Of a stretch of DNA of 64,000 nucleotides, positions 27,230 through 36,424 are shown piece by piece. This stretch comes from Nitrospira_E sp052156535 (GTDB lineage Bacteria; Nitrospirota; Nitrospiria; Nitrospirales; UBA8639), in NCBI RefSeq assembly GCF_052156535.1, contig NZ_JBQKUP010000044.1:314521-378520 (forward strand), read 5' to 3'. The position numbers and the translations under genes are program-made. Below the pieces are notes generated by a model that did no database searches, was not told the origin of the DNA, and worked only from the letters and a program-made list of their open reading frames with translations. Positions within the stretch are counted from its first letter, which is position 1, and each line of letters opens with the position of its first letter.

Positions 27230-27955
27230 ATGAGTTCCTCCCCCATAAAAGTCATTTTTTTTGATGCCGTAGGGACTTTATTCGATGTGAAGGGATCGGT
27301 AGGGGAGGTCTATTTAACATATGCCAAAAAATACGGGGTCCCGGACACCGAACACACCCAACATGCATTGAATGCAGCATTCAAGCAAACCATGAAAGAC
27401 ATGCCTCTTCCGATTTTCTCGGTGGAGCGGCCGGAAAAACTCAAACAGTGCGAACGGTTGTGGTGGTTTGATGTTGTGCATGCCGTTTTTTATCGGGTAG
27501 GGATGTTCGAAGGATTTGACGAGTTTTTTGAGGAGGTATTCGAGGCGTTTGGGAAGCCTATTCATTGGGAGCTGTTTCCTGAAACGCTCGAAATATTAGC
27601 TGAACTGAAGGGGAAGGGCTTTGAACTCGGAATTATTTCCAATTTTGATAGTCGGTTTTTTCAAGTTTCGCGTGGGCTTGGTCTCAACACGTTTTTTGAT
27701 TCTGTGACCATTTCCGGTTTGGTCGGGTCCGCCAAGCCAGCCAAAAATATTTTTGCTCATGCCCTTGATGAACATATGGTGATCCCTCAAGAAGCACTTC
27801 ATGTGGGAGATCATCCTATTGAGGATTTTGAAGGGGCTCGACAGGCTGGTCTCCATGCCGTCTTGATTGATCGTTCAACAAATAGCCTCCCTCATCATTC
27901 ACAGACCCTTTCAAATTTAAATCAACTGTCTTCATACAATCTCTTGCATCTCTAA
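27230..27955 (+). CDS. HAD-superfamily hydrolase (HDHD3-like)
   Basis: A 241-residue HAD phosphatase-like protein. Motif I is FFDAVGTLFD, in which the second Asp of the usual DxD is Val, a variant also found in HDHD3-type proteins; phosphatase activity is therefore uncertain. Motif II is GIISNFD, and Lys of motif III lies in SAKPAKNIF. Motif IV is HVGDHPIEDFEGA. A helical cap inserts after motif I (about 20-100). The substrate cannot be inferred. It is probably monocistronic. Confidence 0.85.
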   Translation: MSSSPIKVIFFDAVGTLFDVKGSVGEVYLTYAKKYGVPDTEHTQHALNAAFKQTMKDMPLPIFSVERPEKLKQCERLWWFDVVHAVFYRVGMFEGFDEFFEEVFEAFGKPIHWELFPETLEILAELKGKGFELGIISNFDSRFFQVSRGLGLNTFFDSVTISGLVGSAKPAKNIFAHALDEHMVIPQEALHVGDHPIEDFEGARQAGLHAVLIDRSTNSLPHHSQTLSNLNQLSSYNLLHL

Positions 27956-28305
27956 AACCCCACCCTGCATTCAAACTTTTTCACAACCTTCTCGCGTGCG
28001 AATTGAAAATCAGGCTCCCATTGCCTTTCCCTAACCGATGGGTAAGTAAGAGGGTGAAACTTGAAATGCCGAATGGCGGCCAGTGGTCAGGCACCAAGAT
28101 CGCAAGGCAATCCTTTACGATACTAGGGAGCCTAAGAAGCCCAAATAAAATCAAAATGGGAATACTTGACCATTTTGGCCATTCAGGTTACGGTTCACAA
28201 TCAAAGTAGACCCCTTCAAGGCTGGTGCGGCCTTTTTACCATGATGAACTCTTTCCAGGTGTGGAATCCGTAAGTTAATACTCCTTCGTCAAAAACACGA
28301 AACCC
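27956..28305. other. Leader region upstream of the sensor pseudokinase
   Basis: About 350 bp without a convincing gene. Near its 3' end is a small stem-loop followed by T residues (28218-28237), about 70 bp before the next start codon, so part of this region may be a transcribed leader with attenuator-like structure. No known riboswitch consensus was recognised. Confidence 0.45.
28218..28237 (+). terminator. Small intrinsic terminator or attenuator
   Basis: AAGGC and GCCTT (28218-28222, 28230-28234) form a 5-bp stem with a 7-nt loop, running into TTT (the whole T run is five). It is weak, but placed between the HAD gene and the pseudokinase gene. Confidence 0.35.
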
Positions 28306-30525
28306 GTGGAATTCTTTGCCATCAGTGGATTGTTGAATGGGTTGGCCGCTAGCGGGTTGGCGTCCTTTGTCTACTTCCGCGCTCCAAAGGATCCCAGGCA
28401 TTGGACGTTTGGTTTATTTGGGATCGCCACTGCTTTATGGAGTTTTGGTTATTTTGCCTGGCAAGTCGCGGATTCCGAGTTTTTTGCGCTCCTCAATCTT
28501 CGCATATTAATGGCCGGGGCTATCTTTATTCCCATTACATTTCTGCATCATGTTTTGTATTTACTTGGGAAGGAGAATATTTATAACACTACGATTAAAT
28601 GGAATTACCTTGTGGGAGGCGTATTCCTTTTTGCCGATTTTACACCTTTCTTTATTCAAGGTGTTCGCCAAATTTCCGTTTTTCCGTTTTGGGGTGTGCC
28701 TGGCCTGGTCTTTCATTTTTGTTTGATTTGGTGGATCGGTCTTGTAATCTTTGCCCATCTTCTTCTTATTCAAGCCTATGCGAAGGAAAGGGGATTGCGT
28801 CGAAGGCAATTTTTGTATCTCCTCATAGGGTCTGCAATCGGATACATAGGTGGGGCTACTAATTATCCCTTGTGGTATGGGATTGAAATATTACCCTACG
28901 GGACTATTGGCTTTGCGGTATATATTTCAATCGTAGCCTATACCTTGTTGCGATTTCACTGGTTGGAATTTTCAGTGTATGTTGAAAAGGGATTGTCCTA
29001 TTTTGCTATTTTATTGTTTGTCTCACAGCCAGTGTATCCGATGCTGCTACTGGCCCAGAAATCTCTCCTGGGTGCCATTAATGTCCGGTTTTCCTTCGTG
29101 CAGCTTGTGCTCCATCTCATGACGGTTGTGGGAGTTTATCAGATGAAAGTGGGAACGAAGGGCGCGGTGGCGAGAACCATACTCAAAGGCCGGGAATTGA
29201 GGACTCAAGCTCTCTCCAGATTTTCTTCAAAAGTCGCTAGCATGCATACTATTCAGGATTTGGGCCAGGCGATTCTAGAAACGGTTGGAAGGAGTGCTGG
29301 AGCATCGAAGGCCGCAATTTTTGTTTTGCAAGTTGAAGAAAATCGGTATAGGGCCGTTTCAAATTTCGGATTTTCTCCTGATCATCCTGTTATCCAGAAT
29401 GGATGGGCTATCTCCGATAATCTGCCACAATTATTACTATTTACGCAGGCAAAAGTCTCCATTGGGGAATTAAAAGGTTTAGATTCCAATGAAGGCGAGA
29501 GGCGTATAGCCGAAATATTAGAAGATGCCGGATTAGAGTTGTTCTATCCGATCTTTGGGAATAACCAATTATTAGGTGTTTTGGCGCTTGGCCCTACGTC
29601 AAGTGAAGCGATTCGGATGATGGGTGGAAAAACATTTTGGAATACAATTATTCAGGAATCTGCCTTAGCTTTAGAAAATGCTATTTTGCGCGAAGAAATT
29701 CACCGGTCCCAAAATTTACTTTGCCAAGTGGATCGCCTACGGTCGCTTGAAGCCATGGCCAATGGATTGACTCAGGAACTTCATAGTCCATTAGTCTCAA
29801 TTAAAGCTTTTGTTCAAGTAGCTGAAATGCGACGGCATGACGGGGAATTTATGGATAGGCTTCATCGTATAGTCGGAGAAGATCTTGCGAAGATCGAAGC
29901 CTTAACAAAAGAGATCAGGGAATATGTCAAGCCCTTATCGGGATCATTGAATGCAAAAGCCCATATCCACGATATCATTGATTCCTGTCTTTTGTTTGTA
30001 GCGAGCAATCCTTCTTACCACAAGACGATGATTGAGAAGATATTTAGTCCAGATGTTCCGATGGTCTCTGTAGATCGCCAAGGGCTCATGCAGGCCATTT
30101 TCAATGGCCTGTTATTTCTCTTAAAGGACCCCTCGCATTTGTCAGGAACTTTGAGAATTGAAACAGAAGCTGATCGACAGGTTTTGGGGCAAAATTGGCT
30201 TCAAGTTTCGATGTGGTGGAAAGCTGAAAAAACGTCAATGGATTCAAAGCTAGTTTCAATAGAGGAGTGGGACTTTGATAATTGCTTAATTGATGAACCT
30301 GACCCTTCCGCCACGCAAGGATTAATCCTTGCACATCAAATTATTCAACGTCATTCTGGACGCCTTCAGCTTTTGACCAATGAGCGTGGCATTCTTGGAT
30401 TTCAAATCCAACTGCCCCTCAGTCTACCCTATGGCAATGAGTATTCCTTAACTTCTTTTCGTAACCCCGCCATTCCTCTTAAGCAGGTGAAGGTAACCCC
30501 AGACGCTGGTCATCCTTTTTCGTAG
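28306..30525 (+). CDS. 7TM-GAF sensor with degenerate histidine-kinase module (pseudokinase)
   Basis: A 739-residue protein. The N-terminal third (about 1-260) holds seven or eight TM helices like the 7TM region of membrane histidine kinases (including PrsK-type ones). A GAF-like domain follows (about 300-450), then a HisKA-like helix with ELHSPLVSIKAF (about 485-500). The ATPase region is badly eroded. The N box reads FNGLLFLL, losing the Mg-binding Asn. No DxGxG D-box is seen, and G2 reads TQGLILA instead of GxGLGLA. It probably cannot bind ATP but may still sense or dimerise. GTG 28306 has no Shine-Dalgarno sequence. The intact hybrid kinase lies 80 bp downstream. Confidence 0.75.
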   Translation: MEFFAISGLLNGLAASGLASFVYFRAPKDPRHWTFGLFGIATALWSFGYFAWQVADSEFFALLNLRILMAGAIFIPITFLHHVLYLLGKENIYNTTIKWNYLVGGVFLFADFTPFFIQGVRQISVFPFWGVPGLVFHFCLIWWIGLVIFAHLLLIQAYAKERGLRRRQFLYLLIGSAIGYIGGATNYPLWYGIEILPYGTIGFAVYISIVAYTLLRFHWLEFSVYVEKGLSYFAILLFVSQPVYPMLLLAQKSLLGAINVRFSFVQLVLHLMTVVGVYQMKVGTKGAVARTILKGRELRTQALSRFSSKVASMHTIQDLGQAILETVGRSAGASKAAIFVLQVEENRYRAVSNFGFSPDHPVIQNGWAISDNLPQLLLFTQAKVSIGELKGLDSNEGERRIAEILEDAGLELFYPIFGNNQLLGVLALGPTSSEAIRMMGGKTFWNTIIQESALALENAILREEIHRSQNLLCQVDRLRSLEAMANGLTQELHSPLVSIKAFVQVAEMRRHDGEFMDRLHRIVGEDLAKIEALTKEIREYVKPLSGSLNAKAHIHDIIDSCLLFVASNPSYHKTMIEKIFSPDVPMVSVDRQGLMQAIFNGLLFLLKDPSHLSGTLRIETEADRQVLGQNWLQVSMWWKAEKTSMDSKLVSIEEWDFDNCLIDEPDPSATQGLILAHQIIQRHSGRLQLLTNERGILGFQIQLPLSLPYGNEYSLTSFRNPAIPLKQVKVTPDAGHPFS

Positions 30526-30606
30526 GAAAAATTGGTAGAATCCTGGAGATTGGGTACGGACTCCCTCTGAGTCAGGTCGGTAGTTGAATTGCGTCATTCT
30601 TCCTCT

Positions 30607-32907
30607 ATGAATAGTTTCTCTCAAAATGAGCGTTCCGTTTTTGACCATGTACCACTGGTTGTTTATCAGTGCATTCAACGGGGGATTGATCGGAATTTTG
30701 AGTTTGTGAGTCCCTACGTTTATTCATTGCTAAGCCTAACTCCTGAGCAACTCACACAAGATTCTAAATCGTTTTTTTGTCGGATTCATCCGGAAGATCG
30801 GAGTCTGTTTTTGAGAGCTTGGGAGAAGCACACCCGTTTGCCTGTAACCATTCGGTTAGAATATCGGATGCTCGGTGAAGGAAATCGGGTTGTTTGGGTT
30901 CAAGAAAATAGTGTGATGTCTCAGGGGAGCATCGAAAATGAAATGATCTGCCATGGGGCGTTAATCGAGATCCCTGATCACCAACATATCAAAGAGGAAT
31001 TGCAGCGCTGGGACCGGGAGCTTCAATCCTTGACGGGTAATCTTCCCGATATTATTGGACGATTTGATCGCAAGAACCGTGTTATGTATTTAAATCGGTG
31101 GTGGGACAGCGTTGATCCAATTCCCCCAGAAAAGTATTTGGGGAAGGAACTCATTGAGTTGGGAGTCTCTCAAAAGGTCGCAGGTGTGTTTGAAGAGAAA
31201 ATTCAATCGGTTTGTAAAAAGGGTATATCAGAATCCCTGGAGATTTCCCATCCTACTGGAAAAGGACTGAAAAATTTTGAAATACGATTTTGTCCGGAGC
31301 CAACTATCGGTGGACAAATTTTAACCGTCTTGTTGATCTGTCGTGATGTGACAGACGTTCGAATGGCTGAGTTGGCTTTTAGAGACAGTGATGAAAAATT
31401 TCGCCAACTGGCCGAAACGGTAGATAGTGTGTTTTGGATCTGGGATGTAGACCTACAGCAAATAGTCTATGTGAGTCCTGCTTACCAACGACTTTGGGGC
31501 GGGGATCCCCAAAAACTCATGAATAATCCCTTTGATTGGTTGAGCATCGTTTTTCAGGAAGATCAGGCCAAGGTGGAAAATTTGTTTTTAAAAAGAATTG
31601 ATGCGAAAGGCCTTGATATTGAATATCGAATCGTCACTGGTCACCAAGAGCTACGCTGGATCCACAACCGAACCTTTCCGGTGAAGGATTCATCAGGGAG
31701 GATTCATCGGATTATTGGGATAGCCCAGGATGTGACGGAAAGAAAGAAATGGGAGGAAGAGCGGTTGAAGGGCGCAAAGCTCGAATCACTTGGGCTCTTG
31801 GCCGGAGGACTTGCCCATGACTTCAATAATCTACTCACAGCTATTTTAGGCCAACTGTCATTGGCGAAATATACACTGGACTCATCCAACCCGTTATTTA
31901 CTCGGATTTCTGAGGCCGAACATGCCTCTTTGAGAGCACAAGATATTGCGAGACAACTCCTGACTTTTTCTAAGGGAGGGGCCCCGGTAAAAAAGACTGT
32001 TTTCTTAAAAGAGATCTTGTATGAAAATGTCCGGTTGGTGCTCGCGGGCTCTAATGTCCGTCCAATCTTTAACATTTCCAATGATTTGTGGCCGGTCACA
32101 ATTGATGCAGGCCAAATTTGCCAGGTGATTCATAATCTTGTGATCAATGCGAGGCAAGCGATGGAGGAGGGAGGGGAATGTATCATTCAAGCTCAAAATG
32201 TTACAGGAGATGGGGCTGAACCATCGGGTTTGGAAGCAATGGCTTCGCATGCTCAGGATTGGGTTGAAATCCGCTTCATTGATAATGGGATTGGAATTTC
32301 AAAGGACAATCTAGAAAAAATATTTGATCCCTATTTTACGACCAAGTCCACCGGGTCAGGGTTAGGACTTGCAACGTCTTATTCCATTGTGAGGAATCAT
32401 GGCGGATTGTTGGCTGTGAAGTCCGCACTCGGTGAAGGTAGTACCTTTTCTTTATTTCTACCCGCTATCCCCATTCAAGAAATGCCTCAAGAATTGCCGG
32501 AGCGAAGCGTGAAGGTAGGACAAGGCAAAATTTTGATCATGGATGATGAAATCCAAATTCGAAACGTTCTTGGTGAGATGGTGGAAACCTGTGGTTATAG
32601 CTACCAAACAGCCAAAGACGGAGACGAAGCCTTGAGGAATTTTTGTGAGGCAAGAGAAATTGGTTCCCCATTTTCAGCCGTCATTCTTGATCTAACCATA
32701 CCTGGCGGGCTAGGAGGAAAAGAAGTCATCAGCCGGCTCTTAACTATAGACCCCCAAGTTAAAGCTATTGTGGTAAGTGGTTATTCGAATGATCCTGTCC
32801 TTGCCAATTATCAGGAATACGGTTTCAAGGGTAGAGTAGCCAAGCCTTTTAACCTTGTGGATCTCAGTGTGGTACTTTATTCTGTTTTAGAAAAGACGAC
32901 ATCATAA
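30607..32907 (+). CDS. Cytoplasmic PAS-PAS-PAS hybrid histidine kinase with receiver
   Basis: A 766-residue hybrid kinase without TM helices. Three PAS-like domains (about 5-120, 135-250 and 260-380) precede HisKA with GGLAHDFNNLLTAILGQ (phospho-His). The ATPase is intact: N box HNLVINARQAM, D box DNGIGI, and SGLGLATSYSIVRNHGG. A receiver domain (about 640-760) has the acidic pair MDDE, acceptor Asp in VILDLTIPGG and the conserved Lys in AKPF. Start ATG 30607 is chosen over TTG 30589. It shares direction and neighbourhood with the pseudokinase and ends at a strong terminator. Confidence 0.88.
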   Translation: MNSFSQNERSVFDHVPLVVYQCIQRGIDRNFEFVSPYVYSLLSLTPEQLTQDSKSFFCRIHPEDRSLFLRAWEKHTRLPVTIRLEYRMLGEGNRVVWVQENSVMSQGSIENEMICHGALIEIPDHQHIKEELQRWDRELQSLTGNLPDIIGRFDRKNRVMYLNRWWDSVDPIPPEKYLGKELIELGVSQKVAGVFEEKIQSVCKKGISESLEISHPTGKGLKNFEIRFCPEPTIGGQILTVLLICRDVTDVRMAELAFRDSDEKFRQLAETVDSVFWIWDVDLQQIVYVSPAYQRLWGGDPQKLMNNPFDWLSIVFQEDQAKVENLFLKRIDAKGLDIEYRIVTGHQELRWIHNRTFPVKDSSGRIHRIIGIAQDVTERKKWEEERLKGAKLESLGLLAGGLAHDFNNLLTAILGQLSLAKYTLDSSNPLFTRISEAEHASLRAQDIARQLLTFSKGGAPVKKTVFLKEILYENVRLVLAGSNVRPIFNISNDLWPVTIDAGQICQVIHNLVINARQAMEEGGECIIQAQNVTGDGAEPSGLEAMASHAQDWVEIRFIDNGIGISKDNLEKIFDPYFTTKSTGSGLGLATSYSIVRNHGGLLAVKSALGEGSTFSLFLPAIPIQEMPQELPERSVKVGQGKILIMDDEIQIRNVLGEMVETCGYSYQTAKDGDEALRNFCEAREIGSPFSAVILDLTIPGGLGGKEVISRLLTIDPQVKAIVVSGYSNDPVLANYQEYGFKGRVAKPFNLVDLSVVLYSVLEKTTS

Positions 32908-32955
32908 GGTTTGGCCAAAGTGGGTGCCTTTGCATTTCCATAAATGTTCGTTAAG

Positions 32956-32999
32956 AACGGGGGAATCCTCTTGGGGACGGATTCCCCCGTTTTCTATTT
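32956..32999 (+). terminator. Strong intrinsic terminator
   Basis: AACGGGGGAATCC (32956-32968) pairs perfectly with GGATTCCCCCGTT (32979-32991) around a 10-nt loop, followed by TTCTATTTC. It is 50 bp past the hybrid kinase stop codon. Confidence 0.85.
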
Positions 33000-33071
33000 C
33001 TATGACCACTGTCCCTGAAAATGCCATGGTTCCGGGAGATGTGAAAGGGAGGAATGGCCTTTCATTTCTGG

Positions 33072-34025
33072 TTAATTCTTTGTGATTACCAAAAATAGGT
33101 TGACCCCTTCCGGTTCTTGTTCAATACGGATTTGATTCTCAGTAAACCCGCATTCCTGGGCAAGCCTGCGAAGGTGCATTTGGCTTCGATGAAATAAATC
33201 CCATTTAAAAAGTTCCATATAGCCGCGACTCGGATTCTCAGTGGTGAAGTTCCCAATCACCATTTTTCCATTTGGTTTGAGAAGAGTAAAGAACCTTTTT
33301 AAGGTTCGCTTAAAGATATTGTCATTGAAATAATCAAATAATCCCGCCGACCAAATCAGATGGTAGGTTTTGGTCGGGGAAAAACGAAACACGTTTTTGT
33401 GCGTAAACTGAATATGAGAAAGAAAGTCACGGCAAAGGTCCTTGGCATAATCGATGGCATGTGCGTCCTGATCCACGCAATCAATCTCGAGTTCGGATGT
33501 CCCAAGAACCTTGAGCGCTTCATACATATCACGCCCAGGACCGGAGGCTAAGTTGAGAATATGGCTGGTTGACGGAGTTTCCATTTTGGTTTTCCATAAT
33601 TGGTCCAGGAAAAAAGATAATCGGTTTCTGACTGCCTTAGGTGCTTTTTGGGTATGAAAAAAATCGTCCCACTTAGATAAATGAGGGTTCGAGGATGTGT
33701 CATAATTGTAGATTTTTTCAATAATTTGGTAATCGCCTGCATAACCTAACGGTTTATGGTACGCCCAACCCTGAATGGTTGCGGGTGAAAGGGCTTCTCC
33801 AAAAGCCGCTCGAATCAACCCTAATTGATCAGCGGAAAAGATCTTGTGTATATTTTCTCGGGAAAACTGTTGAAGGAGTGTATTCAGCAAAGGATAATCT
33901 GTTAGGTTTGGTCCTCCTTTTTTTGAGAATCCAGAAATGAGTTCAGCCGTGCTTAGGGCAAGTTTTTGAATCTCTGTGGCTCCACTTGGATAAAATTGGG
34001 AAAGTGGGATAGTGTGTGGGAGCAT
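33072..34025 (-). CDS. Class I SAM-dependent methyltransferase with N-terminal extension
   Basis: A 317-residue protein. The C-terminal Rossmann domain (about 150-315) has the SAM-binding motif ILNLASGPGRD and acidic post-motif EIDCVDQD. The N-terminal part (about 1-140) carries the block LGYAGDYQIIEKIYN, which recurs in a family of methyltransferases found beside signalling genes. The substrate is unknown; small-molecule or fatty-acid methylation is a guess. It is convergent with the hybrid kinase. The start ATG at 34025 is followed by LPHTIPLSQF. Confidence 0.8.
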   Translation of the reverse strand: MLPHTIPLSQFYPSGATEIQKLALSTAELISGFSKKGGPNLTDYPLLNTLLQQFSRENIHKIFSADQLGLIRAAFGEALSPATIQGWAYHKPLGYAGDYQIIEKIYNYDTSSNPHLSKWDDFFHTQKAPKAVRNRLSFFLDQLWKTKMETPSTSHILNLASGPGRDMYEALKVLGTSELEIDCVDQDAHAIDYAKDLCRDFLSHIQFTHKNVFRFSPTKTYHLIWSAGLFDYFNDNIFKRTLKRFFTLLKPNGKMVIGNFTTENPSRGYMELFKWDLFHRSQMHLRRLAQECGFTENQIRIEQEPEGVNLFLVITKN

Positions 34026-34574
34026 AAGAAACCTCCTGTTTGTTGTTAGGGAGAAATATAATGTTGAACATTGAACATATCCCTACACATCAAAGACGGT
34101 AGGGACTGGAAGGCACGGAATGAAAAAGGTAAAAAAATGTGAACGGAAAAATATCTTAATGTTCCCCTGAGAGGGGGCAGGGGAGGAGCAGTTCCTGGTC
34201 CGGAATTCGTCCGCATAGTAGGACAAAGACCCGGGGATTCCTGAAGGGTGGCCGCTAAGAAAGATTTTGAGAAATCATAGGACCTCGTCTATTCCCTCAG
34301 TTTTTCAAATAGTAGGAACATGTGAATGGGGGGACACATGAAAAGGAACAAAACGGTCCTGATTAGTGTGCGGGACATTACCCGATCTTAGAGATCCCTG
34401 TCTAGAAAATTTATGTAACGGTTTCATGGAATCTCGTGTAATGGATTAAAATTTTATTGCCTGTTGGGATAAAGTAATGTTTTGGTTTAATTTTTAATCC
34501 TTGAGAATGTACTGCGAATGTGGTGAAGCCCTGGCCTGTTTTGGCTAGGATCAAAACTAAAAAAATTCTGCTTG
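34026..34574. other. Intergenic region without a supported gene
   Basis: About 550 bp between divergent genes (methyltransferase leftward, glycosylase rightward). No open frame looks protein-like. A CATGTG/CACATG inverted repeat with a 10-nt spacer lies at 34319-34340. The part after 34400 is AT-rich, as expected for promoters. Nothing else was recognised. Confidence 0.5.
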
Positions 34575-35291
34575 ATGGCGAAGATAATAAAACATCAGAG
34601 TAAAAAAAAATCCAGGCCTCATGTAAAGGCTATTCAGGGCATTCCAAAATCTAAAAAAACGCAATTTCAAAAACGCCTCCTGACATGGTATGGAGAATTC
34701 GGGCGGGATCTTCCATGGAGGAGAACCAGTGATCCGTATAAAATTCTGGTTTCTGAGGTCATGTTGCAACAGACACAGGTGGATCGGGTTATACCTAAGT
34801 TCCATGAATTTCTTGGGAAATATCCCACTCTGCAGGATCTAGCGGTCGCTCACCCTGATGATATTCGCAGGACGTGGTATCCCCTCGGGTACAATGTTCG
34901 ACCATACCGTCTGCATGGCATTGCCTGTGAGACGATTGAGCGTTATGGCGGAAATATACCCAGTAAGGCAGAAGAGCTGCTTTCTCTAAAGGGCATTGGT
35001 CGTTATACCGCAGGAGCCATCAGATCATTTGCGTTTAATAAAGATGCGCCAATTCTAGACACAAACGTGATGCGGGTTTTGCACCGGATATTTATTGGGA
35101 AAGGGGAGGCCAAGAAGCAGAAGACTGAGTTATGGGTTCTCTCTGAAACACTGATTCCCAGAGGCAAAGGGTATGATTTTAATCAGGCGTTAATGGATTT
35201 TGGGGCCATGATGTGTACGGCCAGAAAACCCACGTGTTTATTGTGTCCAATGAGGAATATTTGCCTCACCGTTTCTTTGGACGAAAGGTAG
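34575..35291 (+). CDS. MutY-like A/G-specific adenine glycosylase, lacking the C-terminal domain
   Basis: A 238-residue HhH-GPD glycosylase. The catalytic Glu lies in SEVMLQQTQVDRV; the helix-hairpin-helix is SLKGIGRYTAGAI and catalytic Asp is in ILDTNVMRVLHR. The 4Fe-4S motif CX6CX2CX5C is complete near the C-terminus. The protein stops about 15 residues later, so the usual MutY C-terminal NUDIX-like domain that reads 8-oxoG is missing. DTNV instead of DGNV is more like mismatch T/U-glycosylase relatives (Mig type), an alternative identity. A separate NUDIX gene starts 4 bp after the stop. ATG 34575 is used, one codon after a TTG. Confidence 0.8.
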   Translation: MAKIIKHQSKKKSRPHVKAIQGIPKSKKTQFQKRLLTWYGEFGRDLPWRRTSDPYKILVSEVMLQQTQVDRVIPKFHEFLGKYPTLQDLAVAHPDDIRRTWYPLGYNVRPYRLHGIACETIERYGGNIPSKAEELLSLKGIGRYTAGAIRSFAFNKDAPILDTNVMRVLHRIFIGKGEAKKQKTELWVLSETLIPRGKGYDFNQALMDFGAMMCTARKPTCLLCPMRNICLTVSLDER

Positions 35292-35295
35292 GGTT

Positions 35296-35706
35296 TTGCA
35301 GCAGTCGTTGACAATTGTTGTGGCTGCCGCCATTATCTGCCGGAAAGATATGATTCTTTTGGCAAGGAGAAAGCCGGAATCCCATTTAGGGGGACTTTGG
35401 GAATTTCCAGGAGGAAAAAAGGAAGTTGGAGAAACTCTGGAAGATTGCTTGCGCAGGGAGGTGAGAGAGGAGTTAGGGGTGGATATTAGTGAGCCTCTTC
35501 CGTTCCATGCTCTCCATTATCAGTATCCAGAAAAAGTGGTGGAGTTGAATTTTTTTACCTGTTCCATCATTCAGGGCATTCCTCAAGCGTTAGAGTGCGC
35601 TGAGATCACCTGGGTTTACAAGCATGAATTGAATTCCTTTGCTTTTCCTCCTGCAGATATCCCTGTTGTACACAAAATCCTTCAATCTGGGTACCTGGCC
35701 GAATGA
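35296..35706 (+). CDS. NUDIX hydrolase (MutT-like, 8-oxo-dGTP diphosphatase type)
   Basis: A 136-residue protein. The full NUDIX box GX5EX7REUXEEXGU is present, from GGKKEVGE to REVREELGV (about residues 36-58). The preceding LARRKPESHLGGLWEFPGG is typical of MutT and of MutY C-terminal domains. Unlike the MutY C-terminal domain it keeps the catalytic Glu residues, so hydrolysis of oxidised dNTPs is likely. It starts with TTG at 35296, 4 bp after the glycosylase stop codon, so the two are cotranscribed as a small oxidative-damage (GO) unit. Confidence 0.85.
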   Translation: MQQSLTIVVAAAIICRKDMILLARRKPESHLGGLWEFPGGKKEVGETLEDCLRREVREELGVDISEPLPFHALHYQYPEKVVELNFFTCSIIQGIPQALECAEITWVYKHELNSFAFPPADIPVVHKILQSGYLAE

Positions 35707-36424
35707 GTTTCTCTTGCTTTCTCAAGGACGTATCCATACAGAAAATTAAGATTTGACGCTTTCAATTTGATCGAGGCCCCGGTCAATTTGTGATCATTAG
35801 AACCGTGGGTTTCTCAGATGCCATGGTTCCCCAATTGGCAATTTTTACGCTTCCCCAATAAGCAAACCGTTCGTATTTAGAGTGGTTGGCTGTTTGACGG
35901 TCGTGAAACCTCCCGGAACTTGAGCGCGCCATGATGGATATGCTGTGCCTTTCTGCAGTCCGGCTTGAGATGCCTGTTCGGCCAACTCCTGGGGCGTGAG
36001 ATTCCTTCGTGACCAATGCGCCCGGTGTTCATTGTCGTTTCCGCCTCGGCTTCTCCGCCTCGCGCTCGGCTGCCATTCATCCCCATACAAAGCAAGGAAC
36101 TGTTTGGCAGGTTTAGGTAAACTGCTGTTTGAAATCAATCTGGAAAATTTCGGACTGAACTCATGTACGAGATGGTGCCATTTGGAGTAATTGGGATATG
36201 CGGGAATGGGAAATGAACGTACATTACTAATACAATGCCCTGAATGTGGAGAAAAGGCCGAACATGTCGGATAAAAGTGGTAAGGAAAAAAATGAAACAG
36301 CCAAATATTGTTTTTGGAATACCTATGTAATCGATGTTTGCCAGTGCCAATGACGTTTCGATAATTATATGGCCGGAATGAGGTCTTCCAGGTAATCAAT
36401 CTACGGAGGTAGGATCATGATTTA
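35707..36424. other. 718-bp region without a supported gene
   Basis: No frame here has both a ribosome-binding site and a convincing protein. A minus-strand frame (35845-36399) has a low-complexity first half and an uncertain second half (LTPQELAEQASQAGLQ); it might be a decayed gene. On the plus strand a very short frame near 36203 would encode a CPECG knuckle in 22 residues. The stretch around 36000-36080 is richer in GC than its flanks. It may be remnant or foreign DNA. Confidence 0.4.

Noticed and set aside
36203..36271. A 22-codon frame with a CPECG zinc-knuckle-like motif
   Set aside because: Too short, with a single CxxC pair and no Shine-Dalgarno sequence at usual spacing; likely chance.
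35845..36399. Minus-strand frame of 184 codons
   Set aside because: The first half is rich in His, Phe and Tyr in a way typical of antisense reading, no ribosome-binding site is present, and no family is recognised. It is kept only as a possible relic in the gap entry.
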